Shown in pieces: positions 18,526 through 27,274 of a stretch of DNA of 64,000 bases. A program made the translations under genes and the position numbers. Position 1 is the first letter of the stretch; each line of letters opens with the position of its first letter. The notes beneath the pieces are model-generated. The model was not told where the DNA came from, ran no database searches, and was given only the letters and a program-made list of their open reading frames with translations. Origin of the DNA: Crenobacter oryzisoli (GTDB lineage Bacteria > Pseudomonadota > Gammaproteobacteria > Burkholderiales > Chromobacteriaceae); contig NZ_JAUEDK010000019.1 in NCBI RefSeq assembly GCF_030385785.1, positions 1 through 64,000 of the forward strand. The letters run 5' to 3'.

Positions 18526-19059
18526 ATGAAATTTCTCGCTGACCTCTTTCCCGTCCTGTTGTTCTTCGGCGCCTACTGGTTCACCCGCGACATGTTCATC
18601 GCCACCGGCGCTGCTATGGTTGCGACCGTACTGCAGGTCTCCGTTGCCTGGATACGCCACCGAAAGGTGGAGGTGATGCAGTGGGTCAGTCTCGGCCTGA
18701 TCATGGTGCTCGGTGGCGCCACGCTCTTGCTGCACGACAAGCACTTCATCATGTGGAAACCTACCCTGCTCTACTGGATCATGGGTGGTGGGCTTTTGGC
18801 CGGCTCGCTGGCTGGCAAGAACGGCATGCGTGCCGTCATGGGCCAGCAGATCAACCTGCCCGACGGCGTCTGGAAGAAACTCAATCTGGCCTGGTCGGTG
18901 TTCTTTCTCGCAATGGGTGGCATCAACCTCTTGGTCGCCTATCGCTTCAGCGAGGAAATCTGGGTCAACTTCAAACTGTTTGGCGGGATCGGCCTGATGG
19001 TCGCCTTTGTCATCGCCCAAAGCTTGTACCTGTCCAAATACATCGAGGATTCCAAGTAA
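18526..19059 (+). CDS. yciB: Inner membrane septation protein A homologue
   Basis: YciB is a polytopic inner-membrane protein implicated in cell-envelope synthesis and septation. The N-terminus [18 protein letters not shown] is the family's first helix. About five helices follow, with IWLGGATL-type content ([20 protein letters not shown]) and [16 protein letters not shown], then [19 protein letters not shown]. Length of 177 residues is standard. Its stop overlaps the next gene's ATG by one base. The yciB-yciI-bolA-ppi order is common in betaproteobacteria. Confidence 0.93.
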   Translation: MKFLADLFPVLLFFGAYWFTRDMFIATGAAMVATVLQVSVAWIRHRKVEVMQWVSLGLIMVLGGATLLLHDKHFIMWKPTLLYWIMGGGLLAGSLAGKNGMRAVMGQQINLPDGVWKKLNLAWSVFFLAMGGINLLVAYRFSEEIWVNFKLFGGIGLMVAFVIAQSLYLSKYIEDSK

Positions 19060-19361
19060 TGCTCTACGCCATCATCGGCCACGACCGCGCAGGTTCGCTA
19101 GATGCGCGCCTCACGGCACGCCCGGCGCACCTTGAGCGCCTGAATGCCTTGCAGCAGGAAGGGCGTCTTGTGCTCGCCGGGCCGTTCCCGGCGATCGACT
19201 CGACTGACCCGGGGCCAGCCGGCTTCTCCGGCAGCCTGATCGTTGCCGAATTCGCCTCCCTCGACGCGGCACGCGCCTGGGCCGACGCCGACCCATATGT
19301 GGCGGCCGACGTTTACCAGAGCGTCGATATCAAACCTTTCAAACAAGTCCTGCCGGCATGA
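19059..19361 (+). CDS. yciI: YciI family protein
   Basis: This small ferredoxin-like protein has no settled biochemical role. It starts [20 protein letters not shown] and includes [22 protein letters not shown], the conserved core with a His and Arg at the proposed active site, and ends with [20 protein letters not shown]. Length of 100 residues is usual. Its start overlaps the yciB stop (TAATG) and its end overlaps the BolA gene (ATGA), so translation of the three is coupled. Confidence 0.9.
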   Translation: MLYAIIGHDRAGSLDARLTARPAHLERLNALQQEGRLVLAGPFPAIDSTDPGPAGFSGSLIVAEFASLDAARAWADADPYVAADVYQSVDIKPFKQVLPA

Positions 19362-19624
19362 GTGATACACTCGCGCTCATGCGAGATAGGTTGGCCGCAC
19401 TCGCGCCCGAGCATCTCGACATCGAAGACGAAAGCGCCCTGCACGCCGGCCATGCCGGGGCCAGAAGTGGTGGCGGGCATTATCAGCTAACCATCGTCAG
19501 CGCCCGCTTTACCGGCCTGTCCCGACTTGAGCGGCAGCGACTGATCTACGGCACACTGGGCGACCTGATGTCGACGCGTATCCACGCACTGGGCATCCGA
19601 GCGCTCAGCCCTGAAGAAATCTAG
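19358..19624 (+). CDS. BolA family protein
   Basis: BolA proteins pair with monothiol glutaredoxins to handle iron-sulfur clusters and can act on morphology genes. The 88-residue product has the class II KH-like fold with [20 protein letters not shown] and the conserved C-terminal [20 protein letters not shown], including the invariant HAL. It overlaps yciI by four bases and is followed by the parvulin genes after 23 bp. Confidence 0.9.
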   Translation: MSDTLALMRDRLAALAPEHLDIEDESALHAGHAGARSGGGHYQLTIVSARFTGLSRLERQRLIYGTLGDLMSTRIHALGIRALSPEEI

Positions 19625-19647
19625 CATTACACTCGAGGAAAAAGCAT

Positions 19648-20445
19648 ATGCGACTGAATCGACTGGCCGCTGCCATGGTGGCAGCCACCTTGGCCCTGCC
19701 CGTTCTGGCTGCTCCGGTAGCCACCGTCAACGGCGTAGCTATCGACAAGAGCGAAGTGGACAACGCCGTGACCATGCTGCAGAAGAACAGCAACGGCCAA
19801 GTGAAGGACAGCCCGGCGCTGCGCGAAGAGGTGAAGAACCGCCTGATCAATCGCGAGCTGATCCTCCAGGAGGCCAAGCGTCGCGGCCTCGACAAGAGCC
19901 CGGAAGTGCAAAAGCGCCTGGACGAAGTGCGCAACGACCTGGTTCAGGAAGCATTGTTCGCCGACATTCTGAAGAAGAACCCGGTTGACGACGCCAAAGT
20001 GAGAGCAGCCTACGACAAGATCGCCGGCAACGTGCGAGGCACCAAGGAGGTCCATGCTTACCAGATCGTGCTGGGCTCCGAGGACGATGCCAAGAAAGCC
20101 ATTGCCGACCTGAAGAAAGGCAGCAACTTCGAATCGCTGGCCAAATCCCGCTCGAAGGATCCGAGCGCCAAGCAAAGCGGTGGCGACATGGGCTATATGA
20201 ACCTGTCCGCATTGGAACGCGACGTGCCGCCGCTGGCCGCTGCACTCAAGTCCCTGCCTAAGGGCGGCGTGAGCCCGGCTCCGGTGAAGTCCAACGCCGG
20301 TTGGCACGTATTCAAGGTGACCGACGTGCGTGACGCGAAGGTGCCTTCGTACGACCAAGTAAAAGGCCAACTGGCCCGTGACCTGCAAGAGCAGGAAATC
20401 GCCAAGACGGTCGACGGCCTGCGCAGTTCGGCCAAAATCCAATAA
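19648..20445 (+). CDS. Periplasmic peptidyl-prolyl isomerase, parvulin type (first copy)
   Basis: This is a secreted foldase of the PpiC/PrsA class that speeds cis-trans proline isomerisation during outer-membrane protein folding. A signal peptide (MRLNRLAAAMVAATLALPVLA) is followed by a helical chaperone segment with VATVNGVAIDKSEVDNAV and RLINRELILQEAKRRGLD. The parvulin domain starts near residue 130 (EVHAYQIVLGSEDDAKKAI) and includes QSGGDMGYMNLSAL and NAGWHVFKVTDVR. Length of 265 residues is usual. A paralogue follows 17 bp downstream. Its substrate-binding His is replaced in the first strand (HAYQIVL against HARHILV in the second copy), so catalytic strength may differ. Confidence 0.9.
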   Translation: MRLNRLAAAMVAATLALPVLAAPVATVNGVAIDKSEVDNAVTMLQKNSNGQVKDSPALREEVKNRLINRELILQEAKRRGLDKSPEVQKRLDEVRNDLVQEALFADILKKNPVDDAKVRAAYDKIAGNVRGTKEVHAYQIVLGSEDDAKKAIADLKKGSNFESLAKSRSKDPSAKQSGGDMGYMNLSALERDVPPLAAALKSLPKGGVSPAPVKSNAGWHVFKVTDVRDAKVPSYDQVKGQLARDLQEQEIAKTVDGLRSSAKIQ

Positions 20446-20462
20446 CTCCAACAGGATCAATC

Positions 20463-21221
20463 ATGCGCAAAACCCTTGTTGCGGCCAGCCTTATGGCCGC
20501 CGTCGCCGGCAGCAGCTTCGCCGCTGTGCCGACGATTTCCCAGGCCCGCATCGACGCCATCGTGCGCTCGCTGCAAGCGCAGGGCCAACAGGTCACCCCG
20601 CAACAGCGCGAGATGGTGCGCAACCAGCTGGTGACCGCCGAACTGCTGAAGCAGGACGCCGAGAAGAAAGGCCTCGACAAGACACCGGAATTCCGTGCCG
20701 AACTGGAAAACATGCAGACCATGGCGCTCGCCAACCAGGCGATCCGCGACTTCCAGCGCCGCAACCCGGTGACCGACTCTCAACTGAAGGCCGAGTATGA
20801 CCGTCTGGTCGCGCAGATGCCGGCCAAGAAGAGTTACCACGCCCGCCACATTCTGGTGAAGACCGAAGCCGAAGCCAAGGCAGTGATCGAAGCGCTGCGC
20901 AAGGGTAAGCCGTTCGACCAGCTGGCCCGCGAGAAGTCGCTCGACCCGGGCAGCAAGGCCAACGGTGGTGATTTGGGCTGGGCTGATGCGGCCAACTTCG
21001 TCGGCCCATTCGGCGACGCGCTGACCAAGCTGTCGAAGGGTCAGGTGACCTCGACCCCGGTGAAGACCGAGTTCGGCTGGCACGTGATCAAGCTGGACGA
21101 CGTGCGCACCGAGAGCGCACCGCCGCTCGAGGCGCTGAAGCCGCAGCTGGAACAGAAGATCGGCCAGGAGCGCGTCGATCAGTACATCAGCGACCTGAAG
21201 GCCAAGGCCGGGGTGAAGTAA
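20463..21221 (+). CDS. Periplasmic peptidyl-prolyl isomerase, parvulin type (second copy)
   Basis: This is the tandem paralogue of the previous gene and a secreted parvulin. The signal peptide is MRKTLVAASLMAAVAGSSFA. The chaperone helices include VRNQLVTAELLKQDAEKKGL, and the parvulin domain shows the canonical YHARHILVKTEAEAKAVIE, NGGDLGWADAANFVGPFGDA and TEFGWHVIKLDDVR. The catalytic histidines and the FGWH motif are intact. Length is 252 residues. Both copies likely share a promoter upstream of yciB or bolA, and the operon ends at the palindromic terminator at 21241. Confidence 0.92.
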   Translation: MRKTLVAASLMAAVAGSSFAAVPTISQARIDAIVRSLQAQGQQVTPQQREMVRNQLVTAELLKQDAEKKGLDKTPEFRAELENMQTMALANQAIRDFQRRNPVTDSQLKAEYDRLVAQMPAKKSYHARHILVKTEAEAKAVIEALRKGKPFDQLAREKSLDPGSKANGGDLGWADAANFVGPFGDALTKLSKGQVTSTPVKTEFGWHVIKLDDVRTESAPPLEALKPQLEQKIGQERVDQYISDLKAKAGVK

Positions 21222-21240
21222 GCGCTGCCAATGACGACAA

Positions 21241-21269
21241 AAAGGGCGATGCATGCATCGCCCTTTTTT
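21241..21269 (+). terminator. Terminator after the parvulin pair
   Basis: A perfect 26-bp palindrome (arms AAAGGGCGATGCA, 21241-21266) is followed by further T to 21269 and preceded by A. It lies 20 bp after the second parvulin stop. Because of the flanking A and T runs it can also end the converging enoyl-CoA hydratase transcript. Confidence 0.9.
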
Positions 21270-21293
21270 CTTGAGACGTTGGCGCGGAACCGG

Positions 21294-22091
21294 TCACTCC
21301 TCGTCGTCGTCCTCACCGGCACCCTGCCAGGACGGCGCACGCTTCGCCAGGAAGGCTGCCACCCCTTCGCGTTGCTCACTCTGGCCGAACAGGCGCAGGA
21401 ATGCGGCCTTTTCGAGCGCAAGTTGTTCGTCGATCGAACGCAACTGACTGGCCTCGATCAGCTTGCCGGCCTCGCTGACCGCGTCCGGCCCCTGCGCCGT
21501 CACCTTGTTGGCGAGGCTCACCGCAACGATCTTGGCAAAGCCCGGGTCGACCACCTCTTCCACGAGACCGATCGCCAGCGCCTTGTCGGCCCCGATGGTT
21601 TCACCGCCGAGCACAATACGTTTGGCCCAGGCCACGCCGACCTTGTCGGTCAGCGCCTTGGTGCCGCCCGCACACGGCACCAGCCCTACTCGCGCCTCCG
21701 GCAGCCCCAGCTTGGCACCACGCTCAGCGACCATATAGTCACAGGACAGCGCCCACTCCAGCCCACCGCCCAGCGCATAACCGTTGATCGCCGCCACTGT
21801 CACACCATGGAACTGGCGCACCGCGCGAAAAGCATTGGCAAACGCGTCGGCCACTTCGGCGGCGAGCGCCGCGTCGCCGCTGGCAAACTGTTTCAGGTCG
21901 GCACCGGCCGAGAAGTAGCCCTCGCCCGCGCCGGTCATCACCACTGATCGGATATTCGGATCGCGGTCGAGCGTGCTCATCTCCGCGAGCAGCTCCTGCA
22001 GCGCCTGCAGCGACCACACGTTGGCCGGTGGGTTGTTTAGCGTGATGATGGCCGTATGGCCTAGTTTTTCTACTACCAGATATTTCGCCAT
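21294..22091 (-). CDS. Enoyl-CoA hydratase/isomerase family protein
   Basis: This is a crotonase-fold enzyme acting on acyl-CoA thioesters, probably hydrating enoyl-CoA in fatty-acid or amino-acid breakdown. The oxyanion-hole segments are SAGADLKQFASGD (about 62-74) and INGYALGGGLEWALSCDYMV (about 105-124). The glutamate-bearing segment LGLPEARVGLVPCAGGTKAL follows at about 132. Two conserved acidic positions of hydratases cannot be assigned with certainty from this alone. Length of 265 residues is usual; the tail ends in an acidic GEDDDEE. ATG 22091 follows GGAGAG. Confidence 0.88.
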   Translation of the reverse strand: MAKYLVVEKLGHTAIITLNNPPANVWSLQALQELLAEMSTLDRDPNIRSVVMTGAGEGYFSAGADLKQFASGDAALAAEVADAFANAFRAVRQFHGVTVAAINGYALGGGLEWALSCDYMVAERGAKLGLPEARVGLVPCAGGTKALTDKVGVAWAKRIVLGGETIGADKALAIGLVEEVVDPGFAKIVAVSLANKVTAQGPDAVSEAGKLIEASQLRSIDEQLALEKAAFLRLFGQSEQREGVAAFLAKRAPSWQGAGEDDDEE

Positions 22092-22440
22092 TACGGCTCT
22101 CCACAATAGTCAGACGCTCAGGGGCTGCCCAATTGCAAGGCAGTCCGGCCGTAAAGCTATGCCACCACCAGAAACGCCATCAGTACCAGTCAAAATCAAG
22201 GCGGCAAAAAATGCCACCTTGTTTCATGCCATAAACGCAGAAACCCGCCCTACGGACGACATCCCACTGAAAAATGGATGCTGCAACCGGTCCTGATCGC
22301 ATCTCTCATAATATAAACCGCTAGAAAAAAATGATTACATCAAGTCTGACAAATGGACAATTTTTCGTTCTCTGCGGGATACCAGGCCCACTCTGTTAAA
22401 ATCGACCCGCCACTCCCTCACAATCTCTGTTCCGCTCGCC
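22092..22440. other. Divergent intergenic region with an A-loop hairpin
   Basis: About 350 bp separate the divergent hydratase and TauE-type genes and should hold both promoters. At 22199-22221 AAGGCGGCA and TGCCACCTT form a stem round an A6 loop, followed by GTTT. It may be a small terminator or an RNA structure. I see no gene. Confidence 0.4.
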
Positions 22441-23124
22441 ATGCTTGAGACCAGTCTGTTCGCCCTGTTTGTCGTCGGTTTGCTCGGCGGCGGCCACTGC
22501 CTCGGCATGTGCGGCGGGCTAGTGACGGCGTTCACCCTCCAGCTCCCTTCCGGGGTGCGTCGGGCGCCATTCCTGCTTGGATATAACGTTGGCCGAATCG
22601 GCAGTTATGCGCTGATCGGCGCCCTGCTCGGCGGCCTCTCCGGAGCCGGACTGACGCTGCTTGCCACCCGTCCATTCCAGTGGGTGCTGTACTTCCTCGC
22701 CAATCTGATGCTGATCGGCATGGGCTTATACCTGGCGGGGATGTCGAGTGCGGTGACGCGGATCGAAGCGTTCGGCCGCCCGCTGTGGCGTTTACTCCAG
22801 CCACGGCTTGCCCGGCTGCTGCCGGTCCGCTCGCCGGCGCAATCGATTGCGGTCGGCGCCTTGTGGGGGTGGCTCCCTTGCGGGCTGGTCTACAGCGCCA
22901 GCCTGTCGGCGCTCGCTGCGGCCAACGCGGCAAGTGGTGCGCTGACGATGCTGGCGTTCGGGCTGGGCACCCTACCCAATCTGCTGCTAATGGGGGCGTT
23001 CGCCGATCGTTTGCGCGCACAGATACAAAAACGGCCAGTCCGCCTGCTGGCGGGACTGGCCGTTACGGCGATCGGCCTCTATAGGCTGGCCGAACCGCTG
23101 TTGAGCGGGGCGTTGTTTATTTGA
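22441..23124 (+). CDS. TauE/SafE-like membrane protein of the cytochrome-biogenesis type
   Basis: This six-helix inner-membrane protein resembles the DsbD/CcdA-like group often annotated as sulfite exporter TauE/SafE and often encoded near cco genes. The first helix ends in GHCLGMCGG and a later helix holds GWLPCGLVY; these paired cysteines suggest redox or metal handling rather than sulfite export. Length of 227 residues is normal. Here it stands apart from any cco cluster and converges with znuA, their 3' ends overlapping by eight bases. The role is inferred from the motifs only. Confidence 0.8.
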   Translation: MLETSLFALFVVGLLGGGHCLGMCGGLVTAFTLQLPSGVRRAPFLLGYNVGRIGSYALIGALLGGLSGAGLTLLATRPFQWVLYFLANLMLIGMGLYLAGMSSAVTRIEAFGRPLWRLLQPRLARLLPVRSPAQSIAVGALWGWLPCGLVYSASLSALAAANAASGALTMLAFGLGTLPNLLLMGAFADRLRAQIQKRPVRLLAGLAVTAIGLYRLAEPLLSGALFI

Positions 23125-24004
23125 ACGACGCCATGATGGTGCTGACGTTGTAGCGGAACATCGTCAGATAGGTCGCTGCCGGACCGTCGGCTGGCGACAG
23201 CGCGTCCGAATACAGCTTGCCGCCGATCTTCACCCCGGCCTCGGATGACAGTTGCTTCAAGAGGCGCGGATCGGTCATGTTCTCGAAGAACACCGCCTTC
23301 ACTTTCTCCCGCTTCACCTGGTTGATCAGCATCGCGACGCCCTTGGCCGAGGCCTCGGTCTCGGTGCTGACGCCTTGCGGCGCAAGGAATCGCACCTTGT
23401 AGCGGTCACCGAGATAGCCGAACGCATCGTGCGAAGTCAGCACCTTGCGTTGGGCCAACGGCACCTTGGCAAACTGCTGCTGGGCCCAGGCATCGAGTTC
23501 TTTCAACTGCTTGGTGTAGCTGGCCGCGCGCGTCTGGTAGTAGCTTGCGCCGGCCGGGTCGGCCTTGGCGAGACCGGCAGCGATGTTTTTCACGTAGATC
23601 TGCACCCGCGCAGGATCCTGAAATGCATGCGGGTCGATGCCACCGTGCTCGTCGTGCCCCTCCTCCTGCTCATCGGCCTTGCGCGGCGTCACCCCCTTGG
23701 TGCCCTCGACCATCACGCCCTTGAAGTTGGCCGAATGGCTCAAGCGGTTGATCCAGCCTTCGAATCCCAGGCCATTCACGACGAACACCTTAGCCCCGGC
23801 CACCTTCTTCACATCCGATGGCGTCGGCTGGAACACGTGCGCGTCCTGGTTCGGCCCCACCAGCGAGCTGACTTCGACCCGATCACCACCGACCTGGCGG
23901 GTCAGGTCGGCGACGACACTGAAGCTCGCCACCACCGGCATCGGCGCGGCCCAGAGCGAACTGGACAGACCGAGCAGCGCGCCAGCCCACAGCAGTTTCT
24001 TCAT
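23117..24004 (-). CDS. znuA: Zinc ABC transporter periplasmic binding protein
   Basis: ZnuA delivers Zn2+ to the ZnuBC importer. A signal peptide (MKKLLWAGALLGLSSSLWAA) is followed by VVASFSVVADLTRQVGGDRV and the metal ligands in NQDAHVFQPTPSD, then a short charged His loop (EQEEGHDEHGGIDPHAFQD), LTSHDAFGYLGDRY and the C-terminal SDALS. The His-rich loop is shorter than in enterobacterial ZnuA. Length of 295 residues is normal. It is the last gene of the zur-led operon, ten bases after znuB. Confidence 0.93.
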   Translation of the reverse strand: MKKLLWAGALLGLSSSLWAAPMPVVASFSVVADLTRQVGGDRVEVSSLVGPNQDAHVFQPTPSDVKKVAGAKVFVVNGLGFEGWINRLSHSANFKGVMVEGTKGVTPRKADEQEEGHDEHGGIDPHAFQDPARVQIYVKNIAAGLAKADPAGASYYQTRAASYTKQLKELDAWAQQQFAKVPLAQRKVLTSHDAFGYLGDRYKVRFLAPQGVSTETEASAKGVAMLINQVKREKVKAVFFENMTDPRLLKQLSSEAGVKIGGKLYSDALSPADGPAATYLTMFRYNVSTIMASFK

Positions 24005-24014
24005 TGCAACCCCT

Positions 24015-24899
24015 TCAACCTTCTAAATGACGCGTCCGGACATAACGCGGCAGCGCACCACCGACCTTGCCGAACAATAAGGAAAACAAGTACACCAGCC
24101 CCGCCAGCAGGATGATCGCAGGGCCGGACGGCAGCTCGAAGTGATAGGAGAGCAACAGCCCGCCGACGCCGCTGCCAAATGCCACGCCGATCGAGGTGGC
24201 CAGCATGCCGCCAACCGAGCTGGCCCACAGCCGCGCGGTGATCGCCGGCAGCATCATCAGGCCGACCGCCATCAACGTGCCAAGAGCCTGGAAACCGGCG
24301 ACCAAGTTGAGCACTACCAGCATCAGGAACAGCATGTGCCAGAAACCGCCACGGCTGCCGACCGCACGCAGGAACACCGGGTCGAGGCTTTCGAGTAGCA
24401 GCGGCCGGTAGATCACCGACAGCAACAGCAGCGTCACCGTGGCCACCGACGCCACCAGGATCAGCGCCGGTTGGTCCACCGCCAGCACCGAACCGAACAG
24501 GATGTGCATCAGGTCGACGTTGCTACCCGATTTCGAGACCAACAGCACCCCGAGCGCCAGCGACAGCAGATAGAACGCCGCGAAACTGGCATCTTCCTTC
24601 AGGCTGGTGAAACGGGTGGCAAGGCCGGCCAGCAACGCCACCAGCACGCCCGCAACGAAGCCACCCAAGCTCATCGCCGGTAAGCTCAGACCGGCAAGCA
24701 GGAAGCCGACCGCTGCACCAGGCAGCACTGCGTGGCTCATTGCATCGCCCATCAGGCTCATGCGGCGCATCACCAGAAACAGGCCGATCGGACCGCTGCC
24801 GAGCGCCAGCGCAAGACACCCCGCCAGCGCACGGCGCATGAATGCGAAGTCGGCAAACGGCGAGACAAAGAGGTCGTACAGGGCATGGGCAACCATCAT
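24015..24899 (-). CDS. znuB: Zinc ABC transporter permease
   Basis: This is the membrane channel of the zinc importer, ABC-3 family. About eight or nine hydrophobic helices are visible, with FLVMRRMSLMGDAMSHAVLP near residue 45, the family's conserved coupling region, and VVLNLVAGFQALGTLMAVG, LMMLPAITARLW further on. Length of 294 residues is usual. The start ATG 24899 overlaps the znuC stop (ATGA), so translation is coupled; the second ATG three bases on is possible. Longer frames upstream run inside znuC. Confidence 0.93.
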   Translation of the reverse strand: MMVAHALYDLFVSPFADFAFMRRALAGCLALALGSGPIGLFLVMRRMSLMGDAMSHAVLPGAAVGFLLAGLSLPAMSLGGFVAGVLVALLAGLATRFTSLKEDASFAAFYLLSLALGVLLVSKSGSNVDLMHILFGSVLAVDQPALILVASVATVTLLLLSVIYRPLLLESLDPVFLRAVGSRGGFWHMLFLMLVVLNLVAGFQALGTLMAVGLMMLPAITARLWASSVGGMLATSIGVAFGSGVGGLLLSYHFELPSGPAIILLAGLVYLFSLLFGKVGGALPRYVRTRHLEG

Positions 24900-25639
24900 G
24901 CGGCCTCCCCATCGACACGGCACACCGGCGCATGTTCCTGCCAGTGCGCGGCCCGGTTGACCGCGCGCAGCAGGTTGTCGTCGGTAAGCACTTTCTCGGT
25001 CTGTCCCCAAGCCACGATTTCGCGCGCCATCAGCAGCGTCTGCGAGAAGTACGCGCGCACCTGCTCGTAGTCGTGCAGGACCGCAATCACAGTACGCTTC
25101 TCATCGCGCCAGCGACGCACCAGCTCCAACAGGTCGTACGTCGTCTTGGCGTCTACCGCGTTGAATGGCTCATCGAGCAGAATCAGCCGGGCGTCCTGCA
25201 CCACGATGCGCGCGAACAGCACGCGCTGGAATTGGCCGCTCGACAGTGCCGAGATCGGCCTATGCTGGAACTCGGCCAACCCCACCTGCTCGAGCGCCGC
25301 GCACACCCTCGCATGCCCCTCCCGACCGACCCGGCCAAATGGGCCGGTATGGTGCCACAGGCCGGTCGACACAAGGTCGATCACGCTCACCGGCAGGCTT
25401 CGGTCAATTTCCGACTGCTGCGGCAGATAGGCGATGTCGTTACGCTTGAAACCGTTCAGGTGTACCTTGCCGTGGTCGGGCTTGAGCGCGCCGATCATCG
25501 CCTTCAGCAAGGTGCTCTTGCCAGCGCCGTTCGGGCCGAAGATCGCAGTGCACTCGCCCTCGACGAACTGGCCACTGGCGTGGTGTACCGCGGGGTGTCG
25601 CTGATACGAAACGGTAATGTTTTCGAGAGCGATACTCAT
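24896..25639 (-). CDS. znuC: Zinc ABC transporter ATP-binding protein
   Basis: This is the ATPase of the zinc importer. Walker A is GPNGAGKST near residue 35; the signature is ALSSGQFQRVLFAR (LSSGQ in place of LSGGQ); Walker B is LILLDEPFNAVD, with the switch His in AVLHDYEQV. Length of 247 residues is usual. The start ATG 25639 overlaps the stop of the 41-residue membrane ORF (ATGA). A longer frame to 25702 reads through that small gene and is not believed. Confidence 0.93.
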   Translation of the reverse strand: MSIALENITVSYQRHPAVHHASGQFVEGECTAIFGPNGAGKSTLLKAMIGALKPDHGKVHLNGFKRNDIAYLPQQSEIDRSLPVSVIDLVSTGLWHHTGPFGRVGREGHARVCAALEQVGLAEFQHRPISALSSGQFQRVLFARIVVQDARLILLDEPFNAVDAKTTYDLLELVRRWRDEKRTVIAVLHDYEQVRAYFSQTLLMAREIVAWGQTEKVLTDDNLLRAVNRAAHWQEHAPVCRVDGEAA

Positions 25640-25761
25640 GCGCTGCCCTCCAGCGCCCAGCCGACCACGGCCCAGAGGCCGGTCAGCACCAGCGCAGCCC
25701 ACAGCAGGCGCTGCCAGACGGCCATCGCCAGCAGGCTGGGAGTCAAATCAGATAAATTCAT
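25636..25761 (-). CDS. Small membrane ORF (41 aa) between the COG0523 gene and znuC
   Basis: An unbroken ORF from ATG 25761 encodes MNLSDLTPSLLAMAVWQRLL and then a hydrophobic stretch (WAALVLTGLWAVVGWAL), a single transmembrane helix. Its stop overlaps the znuC ATG by the ATGA found at the operon's other junctions, and it begins 11 bp after the upstream GTPase gene. The 126 bp would otherwise be an odd spacer in a tightly packed operon. I know no family for it; a small accessory subunit of the importer is a guess from position. Confidence 0.65.
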   Translation of the reverse strand: MNLSDLTPSLLAMAVWQRLLWAALVLTGLWAVVGWALEGSA

Positions 25762-25772
25762 TGCGAATAACT

Positions 25773-26693
25773 TCAGGATTCCAGACAGGCATTCAGAGCC
25801 GATTCGATCGCATCGGCGTCAATCTCACGGGCGATCAGTTCGAAACGGCTGTCTCGCCGCCACGCCACTTGGCTTGCGCCCCATTGGCCGTCGACCCAGT
25901 TGAGCCACACCCAGCTGTCGAGCACGCGAAACACGCCCTTGGCGCGTACCAGCGACGGCACTTGTTTGGGCAATGCATCGAAGAAACGGGTGAGTCGAGC
26001 CCCGTCGAAATTGCGGCCGGCGTCGAAGGTCCACCCCTGCGACTGCCAGTCGCTGTGCGCCTCGGCCGGTGCAGCCGGGCGGTAACGGGCCTTTTCGGCC
26101 AACGGCAAATCCAGCCATGCGACGTCGACGGCGCCGTTGACCACCTCGCTTACCAGCGTCTTGGCCGGGAACAGATTGGCCGAAAGACGGCGGAACTCGG
26201 CCATCGTGTCGACGTCCGCCAGATCGATCTTGTTCGCCACCAGCACATCAGCAATGCTGATCTGGTCGCGATACAGCGGCTGGCGGTTGTAATCGGGATC
26301 GCTGAACTGGCGTGGGTCGACCACGGTCAGCACCACACCGACCTCCAGCGCATCGCCGAGCGGTTTCTCGCGCAGTTCGTCAATCACGCTGGCGGCATGG
26401 GCAAGACCACTCGCCTCGATCAGCAAGCGATCCGGGCGCTCGCGGCGCAGCAGATTGGCGACGGTCACCGTCATCTGCGGGCCGGCCACGCAACACAAGC
26501 ATCCACCGGCGATCTCGGCTACCGGCAAGGTGCCGTCGTCGATCGCCGCGGCATCGATACCGACTTCGCCGAATTCGTTGACGATCACCGCCCATTTCTC
26601 GTGGATAGGCCGCTGCGCAAGCAGCGCCTTCAGCGCAGTGCTCTTGCCGACGCCGAGAAAGCCGGAAAACAGGTTGACAAGGGTTTTCTTCAT
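25773..26693 (-). CDS. COG0523/CobW-family GTPase (putative zinc metallochaperone)
   Basis: This is a G3E-family GTPase. Walker A is GFLGVGKST at residues 11-19; the metal-binding C-x-C-C is present as GGCLCC near residue 64; Walker B is RLLIEASGLAH and the guanine motif is NKID (VANKIDLADV). The C-terminal CobW_C domain follows from about residue 200. Length of 306 residues is usual. Placed between zur and znuC, it fits the Zur-regulated COG0523 class thought to move zinc under starvation. Its ATG overlaps the zur stop (ATGA). Confidence 0.9.
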   Translation of the reverse strand: MKKTLVNLFSGFLGVGKSTALKALLAQRPIHEKWAVIVNEFGEVGIDAAAIDDGTLPVAEIAGGCLCCVAGPQMTVTVANLLRRERPDRLLIEASGLAHAASVIDELREKPLGDALEVGVVLTVVDPRQFSDPDYNRQPLYRDQISIADVLVANKIDLADVDTMAEFRRLSANLFPAKTLVSEVVNGAVDVAWLDLPLAEKARYRPAAPAEAHSDWQSQGWTFDAGRNFDGARLTRFFDALPKQVPSLVRAKGVFRVLDSWVWLNWVDGQWGASQVAWRRDSRFELIAREIDADAIESALNACLES

Positions 26694-27124
26694 GCCTGGC
26701 AGCTCCTGCAGGTACCGGTCAGCACCAGGTTTTGCGCGCGCGGCGTGAAACCCACCGCGCTCATCGCATCGGTCAGCGACGTTAGACAGCCGGTAGCATC
26801 CAGCTCTTCGACGCCACCACAGCGCTCGCAAACCAGAATCAGTCCGTCATGCGGACAATCGAAATGATGGCAAAGGATGAAGCCGTTCAATGCTTCGACC
26901 CGGTGCAGCAGTCCTTGCTCCACCAGAAAGTCGAGTGCACGGTAGACCGTCGGCGGCGCGGCAACGCCGCGTTCACGCTGCAGATCGGCCAATATCTGGT
27001 AGGCCTTCACTACACCGGGGTGCTCGAGCACCAGTTCCAGCACCTGCTGGCGCAACTCGGTCAGACGACAGCCACGCGACTCGCAATGCCGTCGTGCGGC
27101 ATCGAGGTAAACGGTCTTATCCAT
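26690..27124 (-). CDS. zur: Fur-family zinc uptake regulator
   Basis: Zur represses zinc uptake genes when zinc is bound. The winged-helix domain shows LTELRQQVLELVLEHPGVVKAYQIL and PPTVYRALDFLVEQGLLHRV. The metal part has HHFDCPHDGLILVCERCGG and C-terminal CRSC, two C-x-x-C sites for the structural zinc. Length of 144 residues is usual. It heads the operon and a Zur box lies 37 bases upstream, so it probably represses itself and the whole zinc set. The 5' leader has no strong ribosome site. Confidence 0.93.
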   Translation of the reverse strand: MDKTVYLDAARRHCESRGCRLTELRQQVLELVLEHPGVVKAYQILADLQRERGVAAPPTVYRALDFLVEQGLLHRVEALNGFILCHHFDCPHDGLILVCERCGGVEELDATGCLTSLTDAMSAVGFTPRAQNLVLTGTCRSCQA

Positions 27125-27160
27125 GAGTACACAACAGAGGGGGATTGTTCGAACAACGGC

Positions 27161-27177
27161 ATGTTACTGTATAACAT
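27161..27177 (-). promoter_or_regulatory. Zur box
   Basis: ATGTTACTGTATAACAT is an inverted repeat (ATGTTA with TATAACAT) close to the known proteobacterial Zur operator. It lies just upstream of zur, where it can control the zur to znuA operon, and could also affect the divergent cytochrome gene at 27275. Confidence 0.75.
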
Positions 27178-27274
27178 CATACATTAACAAGCATTAACAT
27201 TTCTCACACATTCAGCCAAATAAGCTTGTGTTAATCTTTGCCGACTCAACCGTCATGACAATAGGAAAAAACCG

